A DNA stretch of 64,000 bases. It comes from Moringa oleifera. Taxonomy: Eukaryota > Streptophyta > Magnoliopsida > Brassicales > Moringaceae. A program made the position numbers and the translations under genes. The stretch spans positions 1 to 64,000 of the forward strand of contig JAJFZO010000786.1 of assembly GCA_021397835.1 (NCBI GenBank), in the 5' to 3' direction. This document shows, in pieces, positions 46,231-58,640 of this stretch (position 1 is the stretch's first letter; each line of letters starts with the position of its first letter). Under the pieces are notes generated by a model. It was not told where the DNA came from, ran no database searches, and saw only the letters and a program-made list of their open reading frames with translations.

Positions 46231-46461
46231 ATCAAAACTAGCTTAACAAAATGACCTGTTATACATACGCTTGAAGAGTGGAATGCTCTCGAGCCCTTTG
46301 TCCCTCCTATGACAAGGGTGTGCGAGCTTGCATGTAAGCCACTTATCGTGCATAACAACAAACTCAAAATGCGGGATGCACCAAGGAACTAGAATGAATG
46401 TGCGTGCCCTTGTCGTCCCCATCTCAGTGTGTGGAAATGGTCATGTTGCCTTTAAATGTCT
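46231..46461 (+). other. ITS1, copy 3
   Basis: About 230 bp between 18S and 5.8S. The conserved core is better kept than in copy 1: gcaccaaggaactagaatga then gtgcgtgccc. Confidence 0.86.
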
Positions 46462-46624
46462 AAAATGACACTCGATGATGGATATCTTGGCTCTCGCATC
46501 AGTGAAGAATGTAGCAAAATGCAATAATTAGTATGAATTGAAAAATCTTGTGAACCATGGAGTCTTTGCACACAAGTTGTGCCTAAAATCGTTAAGCCAA
46601 GGGCATGTCTGCTTGGCACCATCG
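46462..46624 (+). rRNA. 5.8S rRNA, degenerate copy 3
   Basis: Full-length 5.8S-like sequence: tgacactcgatgatggatat, cttggctctcgcatcagtga, gaattgaaaaatcttgtgaa, gagtctttgcacacaagttg and ccaagggcatgtctgcttgg. Many transitions; order and spacing are normal. Confidence 0.92.
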
Positions 46625-46825
46625 CACCCAACCCCCATCCTTTTGGGGAAAGGAGGGACCTTTTCGGGCAGATATTAGCCTCTCGTGCCTCTTTACTCAT
46701 GATTGGTCTAAAAATGAGTCTCGGGTAATGTCGCATCATGAATTAGCAGTGCTAAAAAAAGCCTCATGCTCCTTCGTGCGTGTGTGACTCGCTCATGGCT
46801 CAAATCCATGATCAACTAGTTGAAA
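46625..46825 (+). other. ITS2, copy 3
   Basis: About 200 bp between 5.8S and 26S, with the C-rich acccccatccttttggggaa hairpin-like stretch at 46629. Homologous to 2219-2433. Confidence 0.84.
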
Positions 46826-49800
46826 TGCGATTCTAGGTTAGGCAAGAGCACCCATTGAGTTTAAGCATATCAATAAGTAGGGGAAAAGAAACTAACAAGG
46901 ATTTCCCTAGTAATGACAAGTGAATTGGGAAAGGTCTAGCTTGAAAATTGAGCTCCCTAGGTACTTGAATTATAGTTTGGAAAAGCATCCTCAACGATAG
47001 ATTGGGTCCAAGTCCCCTAGAAAAAGGCACTAAAGAAGGTGAAATCCCTATCTTGTTCAGACCCTATAGCACCACGAGGCACTATCAATGAGTCAAGTTG
47101 TTTAGAAATGCATCGGGCGTTAGGTTCCATCTAAGGCTAAATACGAGCGAGAGACCAATAGCGAACAAGTATCACAAGGGAAAGATGAAATGAACTTTGA
47201 AAATAGAGCCAAAAAGTGCTTAAAATTATTGGGAAGGAAACAGATGGCGTTTCACGATGCACCTTGATTAGATGTGGAACAGTCATGAGCTAATCCACTA
47301 AACAACTTGAAGTGTAAACCAACGCGGATCGCGACTACGGCCAAGCCTAAGGCTTTGTTATGCTCATGGAGACATCTTCGTCAAGATCTTGGCTGGCTGT
47401 GCATGTCAAGCGATGTGTTTCAACACCCATGTGCTCTTGATGTCAGCCAATGGGCCTCTCATTTGACCCATCTTGAAACATGAACCAAGATGTCTGACAT
47501 GCGTGCAAGTTAACAGGTAAGTAAACCGGTAAGGCACAAAAAGGCTAATCGATAGGATACTCATAGATCATTATCGATTGACTTTGATGTTTTAAGAAGG
47601 GTTCAAGTGTAAGCATGCTTGTTGGGACCTAAAAAATGGCGACTCATGCCTAAATGGGACAAAGTCATAGGAAGCTCTGATCGAGGCTTGCAACGATACT
47701 GATGTGCAAATAGTGTTTCAGACTTAGGTATAGGAGTGAAAGACGCAAAAGAGTAATCAAACTGTTTAGTAGCTGGTTTCCCTCTAAAGTTTCCTTCAAG
47801 ATAGTTAGAGCTCAAATGTGAGTTATATTAGGTAAAGCCAATGATTAAAGGCATCGGGGCATAATGCCCTTGATGTATTCTCAAACTCTAAATAGGTAGG
47901 AAGAGGCGGCTACTTTTTTGAGCCATCCCATGGAATTAAGAGCTCTAAGTGGGCCATTTTTACTAAGCAAAATTTGCAATACGGGATGAACCAGAAGCTA
48001 GGTTATGTGCTAATTGCACACTAACTTAGAACTTATAAGGTGCGTTGGTTAATTAAGACAGTAAGATGATGGTTATGGATGTTGAAATTTGTTAAGGAGT
48101 GTGCAATAACTCATTTGCCAAATCAACTAATCCCAAAACTAGATGGCCTTGAAGGGCATGGCCTATACCTGACCATTAGGGTAAGGACTTAGCCCCAATA
48201 AGTAGGAGGGCATAAAGGTAGCTATAAAACTAGGGGCGTGAGCCTAGGTGGAGTAGCCATAAGTGCATGTCTTAGTGGTAATAGCAAATATTCAAATGAG
48301 AATTTTAAAGGCCATAAAAGGAAAAGGTTCCAAGTGGATGGAACTTGCACATGGGTTAGTTGTTTGTAAAAGATGAGGGAGGCCCATCAGATTGCTCCTC
48401 AGTGCAAGCTTTGAAAATGGATCTGGTTAAAATTTTAGAACCAGGAGGTGGTAAAGGCGTTGAAAAGAGTTTTCTTTTCTTTTTTACAACCTGCCAACCT
48501 TATAAATGGCTCAGTAAAAGGTAAGGTTCAGTGACAAGAAGAGCACCACATGTCATTTGGTGTCTAGTGCACCATTGACAGCCCTTCAAAATCCAAAAGA
48601 CTGAGTGCTTCCCGTGCTTGGTCATACTCATAACAACATCAGGTCTCCAAGGTGAATAGTGTTTAGTTGATGGAATAATATAAGCAAAGGAAGTTAATAA
48701 AATGGATTCGTAACCTCGAGAAAAGATTAGCTTTAAGGACTGGGCATGGGTTTCTTAGTCTCAAACCTATTGACTGTCGATAGACTGCTCAAGCTGCTCT
48801 TATGACAAGAGTTGGTCGTCACGTGTTGATCGAGTGACAGACTAGGAATGACTCTTCCATGGGCCTTCCTCAGGCGTTGAATAGCCAACTCAAAACTAGT
48901 ACAGACAAAAGGATTTAATTAAAACAAAGCATTGCGATGGTCCCTGCGGATGATCACGCAATGTGATTTCTACCCAGTGCTTTAGATGTCAAGGTGAACA
49001 AATTCAATCAAGTATGAGTAAATGATGGTAGTAACTCTGACTCTCTTAAGGTAGCTAGATGCCTTGTCATTTAATTAGTGATGCGTACAGATGGATTAAC
49101 GAGATTCCTGCTATCCCTATCTACTATATAATGAAACCATAGCCAAAGGAACATGCTTGGCAGAATCAACGGGAAAAGAAAATCCTATTAAGCATGACTT
49201 TAGTCTAACTTTATGAAATAACTTGAGAAGTGTAGGATAATTAGGAGCCAAAAATGATAAAAGTGAAATATCATTACTTTTAATGTTATTTTACTTATTC
49301 TGTGAATAGGGAGGCCATCACCCCACTTTTTGGACCCAAGGCTGGCCTTGGCTGGCTATTTTAGGTGGATGATATTGTAAGGTGGGGAGTTTGGCTAGGG
49401 TGACACATTTGTTAAAAGATAATGCAAGTGTCCTAAAATGAGCTCAACGAGAATAAAAATCTCATGTGGAACAAAAGAGTAAAAGCTTGTTTGATTATGA
49501 TTTCTAGTATGAATACGAACCATGAAAGCGTGGCCTATCGATCCTTTAGAGCTTTGAAATTTCTAGCTAGAGGTGTCAAAAAAGTTACCATATGAAAAAC
49601 TGGCTTGTAGCAGCCAAGCATTCATAGCGGTGCCATTTTTTATCCTTCGTTGTCGATTCTTCCTATCATTGTGAAGCAGAATTCATCAAGTGTTGGATTG
49701 TTCATCCATTAATAGGGAACTTGAGCTAGGTTTACACCATCAAGAGACAGGTTAGTGTTACCCTACTAATGCTCGCGTAGTGATAGTAATTCAACCTAGT

Positions 49801-50159
49801 ACGAAAGGAATCGTTGATTTGCACAATTAGTCATCATGCTTGGTTGAAAAGCTAGTGGCTTGAAGCTATTGTGCATTGGATCATGACTGAATGCCTCTAA
49901 GCCAAAATTCAAGCTATACTTGATACATGCACCTGTCACTCAATCGTTGACTAACAGAGGTTTCTCGGCATTAAAAGACACATGTTATTGGCTAAACATG
50001 CATGATGAAAGAGCCTTATGGGCCACCTTGAAGTATGATTCCCATCAAATGGTAGGTAGAATCCTTTATAAATGATATGGATACGCGATGGGGTATTGTA
50101 AGTGGTTTAGTGGCCTTGCGACGACCATCCACTAAGATTCAGCCCTTTATCGATCTGAT
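46826..50159 (+). rRNA. 26S rRNA gene copy 3, nearly full length, degenerate
   Basis: About 3.33 kb, the longest 26S copy, from gcgattctaggttaggcaag (GCGACCCCAGGTCAGGCGGG) to ccactaagattcagcccttt. All main domains follow in order, with small losses (for example about 50 nt near 48450). The sarcin-ricin loop reads agtacgaaaggaatc at 49798-49812, so its GAGA tetraloop is GAAA. Transition-type changes are spread over helices. It could be recognised by rRNA searches, but the density of changes argues against function. Confidence 0.93.
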
Positions 50160-50370
50160 TCATCTTCCCTACTTGAGCAACAATTTTTGCTTTGTTTTAG
50201 ACCAATTGATGCCATGAGGTCTAAACTTGACCCTTGAAATAAAGACCTTTGCAAAAAAGGTAAGCCTCTTAAGCTTGTAAATAATGAGAATCCCAAGGGA
50301 AAACACTTGCAAAGATATCTAATAGGCTTAGGGAACCAAGTGTTACTCTTTAAAAAATAACAAAAATTGG
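50160..50370 (+). other. 26S 3' spacer, copy 3
   Basis: Same spacer as at 15468: gcaacaatttttgctttgtt, gaggtctaaacttgaccctt, gggaaaacacttgcaaagat and ctaataggcttagggaacca. Leads into 180-bp units. Confidence 0.65.
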
Positions 50371-51050
50371 TTCCTCATCGCCATATCCCTCAAGTATATG
50401 CCCAACAAATTTGCCATAAGCACAGCGTCCGAAGGTATGCGAGGTAAGCCATAGTAGCCCCCAACAGGCACGTTATGGGCACAAAGCCCAATGTGCTGCG
50501 GCACATGGTGTGCCAGTAAAGCCAAGAGCACCTCATGCAAGCTAACTCCTTATCCTTATGTCCCTCCATCATGTGCCTAATGAGCATGTCACGAGGGCCA
50601 CATCACCTGGTCTTAGAGCATAAGAGGCAAGCCGCAACTGTCTCTACTAGTATGGTATAGGTGTAAGGTCTAACATGCCGCAGCATAGGGGGTGCTAACC
50701 AAACCAAGAACTCCCCATCGGAGCCAATCCCTTGTAGCTATGCCCTTCGATTTTATGCCTAGCAATTATGCCATGATCACTACATTGTTTGGTCCAAAGG
50801 GGTAAGCTAACCAAGCAAAGAACACCCGACGTGAGCCAACCCCTCGTCGCTATGTCCCTCGATCGTATGCCTAATGAGTCTGCTATAAGTGCCAAGTTGA
50901 CAGGTCCAAGGGCATGAAAAGCTAGCCACAGTGGTCCCTAGTAGGCATGACATAGGTGGAAGGCCTAGCATGCTACCACACAAGGTCAGCTAATGGCAAG
51001 CACACTGTGAGGCATTGCACGTGTTGTGGGTGTTAATTACATGAGCAAGC
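50371..51050 (+). repeat. IGS 180-bp units, sense (about four)
   Basis: Marked by ggcacgttatgggcacaaag, gtatggtataggtgtaaggt and catgacataggtggaaggcc. A shorter array than those at 15.6 kb and 60.3 kb. Confidence 0.82.
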
Positions 51051-54000
51051 TTGGCTAGACCATAGACTTAAGCTATGTTAGACTCTCAGAGTGCCATTGT
51101 TGGTTGTGAGTGCACTATATAGGGCAGCATGCAAGCAACCTAGGCCATTTAAAGGCAACGTTGCACCAACCCGTTGGCCATAATGCCTAGTTGCAAACTT
51201 TTTGTGGATCGATGATCTTTTAATTATTGAATTGCTCTAGAAATGAATCAAATAAATTAAGCAATTCTTTAAGAGTTTGCTTCTTAAATTAAGGAGCATT
51301 CCAACTCACGTACTATTTTTCTTTTTTTTTTTTTGAATTTTCAGTCATATATAATTCATAAAAAAATTAAATGCTCCAAAAATTATGAAATTGTTTGTGT
51401 TGGTAGATTAGATTATTCTTTACATTAGTGCAAAATTTCACCTTAAAAATTCTTATAAATAATTGTTTACACATATTATGACAGCTTAGGCATATTATTG
51501 TTTCCTTCTATCAAAAGTGAATTTTCATTTAAGACTTTATAGAAAGGGAGCTCACCTACTTGGTGGTTGCTCATTGACCATACGTACTTCCCTCCTGCCA
51601 ATCCACATGGACAAGCACTACGAATGGGGAACCCAACGCACATGGCATGTGCTTGCCGCCTTGTCCATGCAACTGGTGGTGCATGGCTAGCAGCTACCAC
51701 CATCGGCCCATGAATCTGGGCATGTTCGATTAGTAGCCCACAAAGTGAGCAAAAATGTAGGAAATGAAATGAGCTAAATTATGGGCAAAAAAATAAGCTA
51801 AATTATGGGATAATAAGTAGAGATGTAGTTAGACAAGCTCAACGGTATTGGCAACAAAGGTAATGATGATGCTTGATACATGAAGTCGACTCGCTTAGGG
51901 ATTTTTAAGCATAGAGAGTGCTTTATTGTACGCCCTCGAGGCAATGGCACTAGAGACTAGCAATGACTACCCTTAGTAGGCATAGTTTGGGTATAAGGCT
52001 AAGTTTGCGGTAGCATAAGGCCTAGTGTACTGTACCATAAGGCGCACCCACCAAGCCTAAAGTGCCCCACTCAACCAACTTACAAGCACGCTGTGAGGCA
52101 TTGAACGTGTTGTAAGTGTTGATTACATGGGCTAGGTAAGCTAAACCTTGGCCCTAAACTGTGATAGACTATCTAGGCAGCCATGGCTGGTTGCACATGC
52201 ACTAGACTAGGCAGCATGTAATGCCACTCAGGCCATCTGAAGGTAATACTGCACCAACATGCTAGCCGTAATGCCCATTTGCCAGCTTTTTATAAATTGA
52301 TGGTCTTTCAATTGTTGAATTTCTCAAGAAATGACTCAAATAAATCATTCAATTCGCTAAGAGTCTACCCCTCAAATTTGAGGGCATTTTGACTCACGAG
52401 TTGTTTTTCAAGATGTTTTTAATTTTTGATAATATATAATTCATAAAAAGTTGGATGCTCAGAAAATTCTAAAATTTTTTGTGATGGTAGAGTTGATTAT
52501 TATCTATATTTGTGTAAACTTCAACTCAAAATTACTTGCAAATAGTTTTTTAAACCCATTATGATGGCTTAGACATATTGATGTTTCATATCGTAGAAAG
52601 TGAATTTTCATTTAGGATTCGTTGGAGGGAGTAGCTCACCTACTTGATAGGCGCTCAAAAGCCATCCGTGCTCCCCCCAGCCACCTACATGGGCAGGTGA
52701 TGGGCATGGGAAACTCAATGCGCGTGGCGTGGCACAAGGCACGATGTGTTGTGGCATAAGGCACGCTAGCCAAGTATGATCCAAACCCTCATTATTATGT
52801 CCCTTGATCTTGTGCACGATGAATGTTCCACGAGTGTTGTGTCGCTTGGTCTAATGGCATGGGAGGTTAGCCATGGTCGCCCTTAATAGGCACGGCAGAG
52901 GCGCGAGACCCAACATGCTATAGCACAAGGCAGGCTAGTCAAGCCAAGAGCTTTCCACGCAAACAAGCAGTAAGAATGTTGTGAGGCATTACACTTGCAA
53001 GTGCACTGGACAAGGCAGTATGCATGCACCTTAAGCCATCTGAAGGCAACATTGCACCAATATGCTAGCTACAATGCCTTGTTGTGAACTTTTTGTGAAT
53101 TAATGGTCTTTTGGTTATTGAATTACTACAAAAATGAGTCAAATAAATCATGTAATTCATTAGGAGTTTGCCCTTAAAATTGTGGAGCACTCTGACTCAC
53201 GGGCTATTTTTTGATATTTTTTAATTTTTGGCTGCATAAAATTCACAAAAAAATTGAATGCTAAAATAATTTTAAAATATTTTGGGCGGGTAGATTTGAT
53301 TATCCTTTATATCTGTGCAAAATTTCAGCTCAAAACTTCTTGTAAATAATTTTTTAAACCTATTATGATAGCTCAAACATATGAATGTTTCCTCTTATCA
53401 GAATTGAATTTTCATTTAAGATTCATTGAGGGGGAGGAACGCACCTGCTTGGTGGGCGCTCACTGGCCATGCATGCTCCCTTTTTGCCAGCACATAGACA
53501 GGCATTGGGCATGGCAAACCCAGTGCACATGCCATGGGAACAAGGCCCAGCGCATTGCGGCATAAGGCACACTAGCCAAGCCAAGAGTGCCTTATGCGAG
53601 TCAACCCATCATCGTGACCTCCCTCGATTGTGAGCCCAGCGAGCGTGTCAGAAACACCATATCACCTTGTCCAATGACACAAGAAGCTAGCCATGGCTAC
53701 CCCGATAGGCACAGCATGAGTATGAGGCCCAGTGTGCTATAGCACATGGCATGCCAACCAAGCCAAGAATGCCTCATACAAGCAAGTAACAAACACGTTG
53801 TAAGGCATCACATGTGTTGTGGGTGTTTATTACATGGGCTAACTGGGCTATAGCATGACCCTAAGCTATGCTGGACTGTTCGGGCAGCCCTAGGTGGGCT
53901 GCAGGTGCACTAGACAAGGTAACATGCATACATCGTGGGCCATCTAAAGGCAACATTGTACCAACATGCTGGCCGTATTGCCCATTTGAGAACTTTTTGT

Positions 54001-54314
54001 GAATTAATGGTCATTTGATTATTGAATTCCTCAAGAAATAACTCTAAATCATTCAATTCATTAGGAGTTTATCTTTAAATTTAAGAGCATTGTAGCTTAC
54101 AGGCTATGTTTCATGATTGTTTTAATTTTTGATTGTTTAAAATTTGAAAAAAAAAATTGAGTGCTTAACAATTCTGAATTTTTTTGTGTTGATAGATATG
54201 ATTATTCTTTGTATTTGTATAAATTTCAGCTGAAAACTCCTTATAAATAATTTTTTTAACCCATTATGACGGCTTAAACATATTGATTTTCCTTTTATCA
54301 AAAGTGAATTTTCA
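51051..54314 (+). repeat. Long IGS units, sense (about four), with an inserted promoter-like segment
   Basis: The landmark gtgaattttcatttaaga lies at about 51518, 52600 and 53403, and is cut at 54314 by a transposon. The first interval is about 1.08 kb instead of 0.8 kb because it contains a promoter/ETS-like segment (about 51720-51960). The A/T halves share gaactttttgtgaattaatgg-type and caaatttgagggcatt-type blocks. Confidence 0.84.
51720..51960 (+). promoter_or_regulatory. Spacer copy of the Pol I promoter-like segment
   Basis: Homologous to 6340-6560: gtaggaaatgaaatgagcta, caacggtattggcaacaaag, gtaatgatgatgcttgatac and cgcttagggatttttaagca. The box position reads atacatgaagt (51876-51886), a weaker form of TATA-AGGG. 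It lies inside the IGS, not next to 18S, as spacer promoters do in other organisms. Activity is not shown by sequence. Confidence 0.4.
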
Positions 54315-54479
54315 CCATTAAAAAAAATCTGAAAATAGTAACAAAACTTTGCAATAGATAAAATTAGTTACTAAATATTGACAAATTATCAACAAAATCA
54401 CTATAAAACTAAAATTTTTTTACCGACTGATTAATGGCAAATTAGAGATGAAATTTAGTGACTGATAAAATTTTTTTCA

Positions 54480-55840
54480 TAAATTTGATTATAATTATTT
54501 TATATTTAAAATTTAAGCATATTAGCAAGCACTTCGCGATCGAAATAGTAAGTAGCCACTCCTACAAATACATCACACTTGGCTATCGAAAATTCAGTAG
54601 TAAGATTAATCATAAGCTAATGACTACCCTAATGGTTCATTAATTAATATAAATAATTTGAATAGATATTTATCAAAATGACATTAATTAAGATGTAAAA
54701 TTAAATTTAGTAGTTATTAAATTGAAATAAATTATTTAATTCTATTTTTTAAAAAATTAAATTACTTGGATGTTAATTAATTACATTTTGTAGTTGTTTA
54801 CTTTATTTGTTAATAAATTCATGTTTCATTAGATTAATTAGATATAATTGTTTAATTATATTGTAATTAATTTTGTGATAAATAAAATAATAAATTTTTT
54901 GAATCATTTAATTAATTTACACGTTAATTAAATTTTTTATTCTTAATTTTGTTTGTTAAATAATTTGCTTTTTAAAAATAATTATATAGTAGTTTAATTA
55001 GATTAATTATAATTGGAGATAAATAATTTTAATAAATTTTTATGAGAATTATATTAATTTTACTAAATATGAGTTTAATTAGTTGTGAAGTAGGTAGATA
55101 ATTATTTAATTAAATTGTAATTAATTTGAAAAAAGTAATTTATTTAGTTTTTTATGACTATTAAATTAGTTCTCTATTAATTAAATTTTTAAGTTGTTAA
55201 TTTATATGTTAATAAATTTAGTTTTGGTGGATAATATATTAAATGTCATTAAGACATCTCCTTGTAATACACCGTTTGAAATTTATTAGTCAACATTTAT
55301 TGTCACTCACATGCTCACATGTGCATCGAAGTAAATTGTTCAGTAATAATTCTTGAATTGTCCACACTCAATAGTTTAGAAATGTGACATTTATGTACAG
55401 TACATGACATCTGTAAATTATTATTCTTTTTATTTGGCATAAAATTTTGTGCAATATCTCTATTTTTTTGCGGGTACATACTAATAGATATGAGTATAAG
55501 TTTTGATTAAAAACGCCCACTCATATTTATACATCTTATGTGCTTCAAGAATTACGGGGATATACTGTTGCAATTTTTACAAAATGAAGTGAACAATGAT
55601 TGACGATATTGTGCTTCACATAAGTGTATATTTCTGAATGGTGTAGGACCACTTAACTTTAATATTTGGGCAGCAAGTGTAAAACATTAAATAAGTTTTA
55701 AATAATCTATTTTGTGAAATAGGTATTGGTTAATTTGATTATTCATTGTGTATTTCAAGGGGTTTTAGTTCAATTTTCACGAAAAATTTTGTAGAATTTT
55801 TTATGAAACTTTGGGTATCAAACTAACTTTTATAAACATA
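54480..55840. other. A/T-rich interior of element C, no gene seen
   Basis: About 1.3 kb of very A/T-rich sequence with many taatt and aattaat motifs. No coding block is recognised before the Gly/Arg-rich exon near 55850. Confidence 0.5.
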
Positions 55841-55846
55841 CATACA

Positions 55847-57107
55847 TAAGAGGTCGAGGGAGACGAGGTGACTTCGGAGGGAGAGGTAAGTACTTTGGAG
55901 GGAGAGATCCACACATTCAAGTTGACAAGGAGGATGCAGCTACACCATATCCTCATGTAGTGTCTACATCTATAGATGTGTTTACCCGCTTTACTTCAGG
56001 TTCCTGTCGTTTTGCTGCTACTAGGATGTCCAGCTCAGCGAGTTTACAGAGTATAAGTAGACAACATGGTAATAAACTTTACATTTTAACACATTAAACT
56101 TCTTATTTTCTTGAAGAAACTTTTTACATGGGACAAGAAAATAGATGGAATGGTAAAGGCTGTAAGAGAGGCTCATGTTATAGACCGGTATGCTGATCAC
56201 TTGATGTATGCATGTCGCCATAAGGCAAGAAATAAACCTTAATTTGTCCCACATACTATATGAGAGCAATAATAGATAGAATAAAATTGGATAAAGTACA
56301 GACAAAAGTACAAGACCATGCCTCGCAATCGACAGAGCAAGTGGACTTGACTCATGTCCTTCTTGACATAGTGTTGATTCATTTCACTACAGAACCATTA
56401 TCGATGCTTAGTGCATATAATATTTAAATTTTCATAAATATAAACGAAAATAATATGATTACGTAATAAATGTGTTTTTTCTTTGAAACATAGAAGTTAG
56501 GTCGTAAGCCTACTGCAATAGATCTTGTTGAACGAACCCATACTAAGAAGCCAGCCTTGATGAATTCATTGATGAGCGTGTCATGCAAATTAATGTCAGT
56601 CGGCTACCTTTAACATTTAATAAATAACTAAAATTATGTTATCTTTTTTACTTCATTATTTGGTTTAGCTAACTAATAAGTTAACAAACTACTTTATTAT
56701 AAAAACAGTTCGGGGAGTTGGTTGCTTTAGCTTTTTAGCCAAAAGATAGATCTTTGGACATGCTTGAGGTATACTACACTAAGCTCTACTATGAGGCTTA
56801 GGTGGAGAGAAGAAGCATCATGTATGAGACTGGTAGTCAAGCTTGATCATAGTATTTAGGCAGTAGCTCTAATAGTGGACACTCTATTGATGATGTAGCC
56901 ATGGAGTATATTTGCTCTTAAATGAAGGTTACGAAAGAGCCCATGGAGTTTGAGTGTAAAGCTAAGGAGAAGCAATTAGATGAGGAGTGTAGGGCGAGAA
57001 AGTATGATCACAAACACTTACAGAAAGACAGTGATATGAATGAGTGCATCCGCAAGATGAAGGCTCTTCTTTTGAGAAGCGCACCTCTAGTACCACCTTA
57101 TTCTTAG
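55847..57107 (+). pseudogene. Transposase_24-like (Ptta/En/Spm) gene remnant
   Basis: The first recognisable exon reads RGRGRRGDFGGRGKYFGGRD, then TSIDVFTRFTSGSCRF and SSASLQSISRQHG, followed by a likely intron (gtaataaac at 56069 to cttgaag near 56117). Further blocks are WDKKIDGMVKAVREAHV, KLGRKPTAIDLVERTHTKK at about 56493-56550 and DEFIDERVMQI, which match the conserved core of plant Ptta/En/Spm transposases (Pfam Transposase_24). The last exon (56922-57107) is a Glu/Lys-rich coiled-coil-like tail. Stops and frameshifts occur between blocks. This family is the usual second gene of CACTA elements. Confidence 0.68.
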
Positions 57108-57550
57108 ATATCATTTCTTTTATGAACAAAAGATTTGATTTTGTTTGCGTAATTTTTATTTTTATAAAGAACTAAAAATAGGTCGTAGTTATTTTTTATA
57201 TAATTTATTTTTCATAAATTTTATGTAAATTAATTATATATATTTTTAGATCAATAAAAATTTAAGTGGCAGACTCCAATCAGTTACTCAAGAAAATCTT
57301 AGCGATCAATTCCAAATAGTTGCTAATTAAAATCTTTTAGCGATTGATTAAATTTAATGACAACCATTTTTACTATCGATAAAATCTATCGCTAAAAACT
57401 TTAGCGACGGATGAACCCATCATTAAAGGCAAATTTCTTTATGACAACCATTTTTGTTATCGATAAAATCTATCGCTAAAAACTTTAGTGACTGATTTTT
57501 TTACTTTAGCGATGGATGAACCAGTCATAAAAGCTGACCTTTTTGTAATG

Positions 57551-58310
57551 TTTCATTTAAGATGCTTTGGGGGGGACGGGGGAGCTAACCTACTTGGTGG
57601 GCATTTACAAGCCATGTGTGCGCCCCTTACCCACCCACATGGGCAGGAGTTGGATGTGGGAAACCTAACGCACATGACATGAGGACAAGACCTGACATGT
57701 TGCGATACAAGTGGTGCAAGCCAACCCAAGAGTGCCCCACGTGAACAAGCCTCTCATCGCTATATCCATTGATTAATTACCAAGCGAGCAGACTATGAGC
57801 ATCATGTGGCTGGGTCCAACAGTACTAGAGATAAGAACAGCAAATAAGTAATCACTGCCCCTAGCAGGTATACTATTGGTGCAAGGCCCAACGTGCTGCG
57901 GTAAAGGCATGCCAGCCAGGCCAAGAGCGCCCCACGGGAGACAGCCCCTCCTCTCTATGTCCTTCCATCGTGTGCCCAGGGAGCATGCCACGAGCGTTGC
58001 ATCATTGGTCCAAGGGCATGACAGGTAAGCCACAGCTGCCTCCAATAGGCATGGCATGGGTTCAAGGCCCAATATGATGCAGCATAATGAGCACCAACTT
58101 AGCCAAGAGTGCCCCACGTAAGTGAACACCTCGTCATTACATGCCTTGATCATGTGCCCAATAAGTGTGCCGTAGGCACTATGTCACCTGGTCCAAGGGC
58201 ATGTGAGACAAGCCATAGTTGGCCCTAGTAGGCATGGTATGGGCACAAAGCCTTGCATGCTCTAACACAAGGTGCGTTAGCCAAGCCAAGAGACATGCTT
58301 AGCCTGGACA
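57551..58310 (+). repeat. IGS continuation, sense (rest of long unit plus about four 180-bp units)
   Basis: Resumes at tttcatttaagatgctttgg with gagctaacctacttggtggg and ggaaacctaacgcacatgac. It then gives 180-bp units marked by ggtgcaaggcccaacgtgct, gcatggcatgggttcaaggc and gtatgggcacaaagccttgc. Confidence 0.83.
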
Positions 58311-58640
58311 TGGCATGACACCCTTGCTACCAGGGCCTCATCAATGTCCCTCGCTATCAAAGCTCTATAATGTGGGCAGCAAAGTTAATGATGATGCATG
58401 CTATATGAGGGCGTAGCAACTTGGAGATTTTTAAGCCTATAAAGTACGTTGCTGCAGGCCTTTAGAGGCGACAGACCAAGGGTCGATCGCAATACTCTAA
58501 CGTGCCAAGGTAGACTTTTTGTTTAGCATGATCAATAGCATGATCATCCACTATTAGCATTAAGTGAATTACATGCTTAGCCTCGGCATGGCATGACACC
58601 TTTATTGCCAAGGCCTTATTAATGTCTCTTGCTATTAAAA
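58311..58640 (+). promoter_or_regulatory. Pol I promoter-like segment upstream of 18S copy 4
   Basis: Contains aaagttaatgatgatgcatg then ctatatgagggcg; the box tatatgaggg (58402-58411) fits the plant rRNA gene start consensus TATATAAGGGG at most positions. A partial unit (58311-58380) and a full unit (58381-58630) repeat the block gcttagcctggacatggcatgacacc or gcttagcctcggcatggcatgacacc. The 18S start lies about 640 bp downstream, a reasonable plant ETS length. The best-placed candidate start site in the window. Confidence 0.55.

Larger units (their letters stand above)
54315..57550 (+). mobile_element. CACTA-like element C inserted in an IGS unit
   Basis: About 3.24 kb replacing nothing in the host unit: IGS reads gaattttca before 54315 and tttcatttaagatgcttt after 57550, so joining them restores the usual gaattttcatttaagact, with tttca present on both sides. 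The ends are ccattaaaaaaaatctg and, complemented, cattacaaaaaggtcag, plausible decayed CACTA termini. Subterminal motifs of the type ttagcgactga, gatggatgaaccagtcat and ctatcgctaaaaactttag occur at both ends. It carries a Transposase_24 remnant, and the rest is A/T-rich. Confidence 0.65.

Noticed and set aside
46826..50159. Possibility that the near full-length 26S is functional
   Set aside because: Changes occur in universally conserved loops (sarcin-ricin GAGA to GAAA), small deletions are present, and the linked 18S lacks its 5' quarter.
54315..57550. A LINE or an LTR element in the A/T-rich insertion
   Set aside because: No reverse transcriptase, poly-A tail or long terminal repeat is visible; the Transposase_24 blocks and subterminal motifs fit a CACTA-like DNA element.
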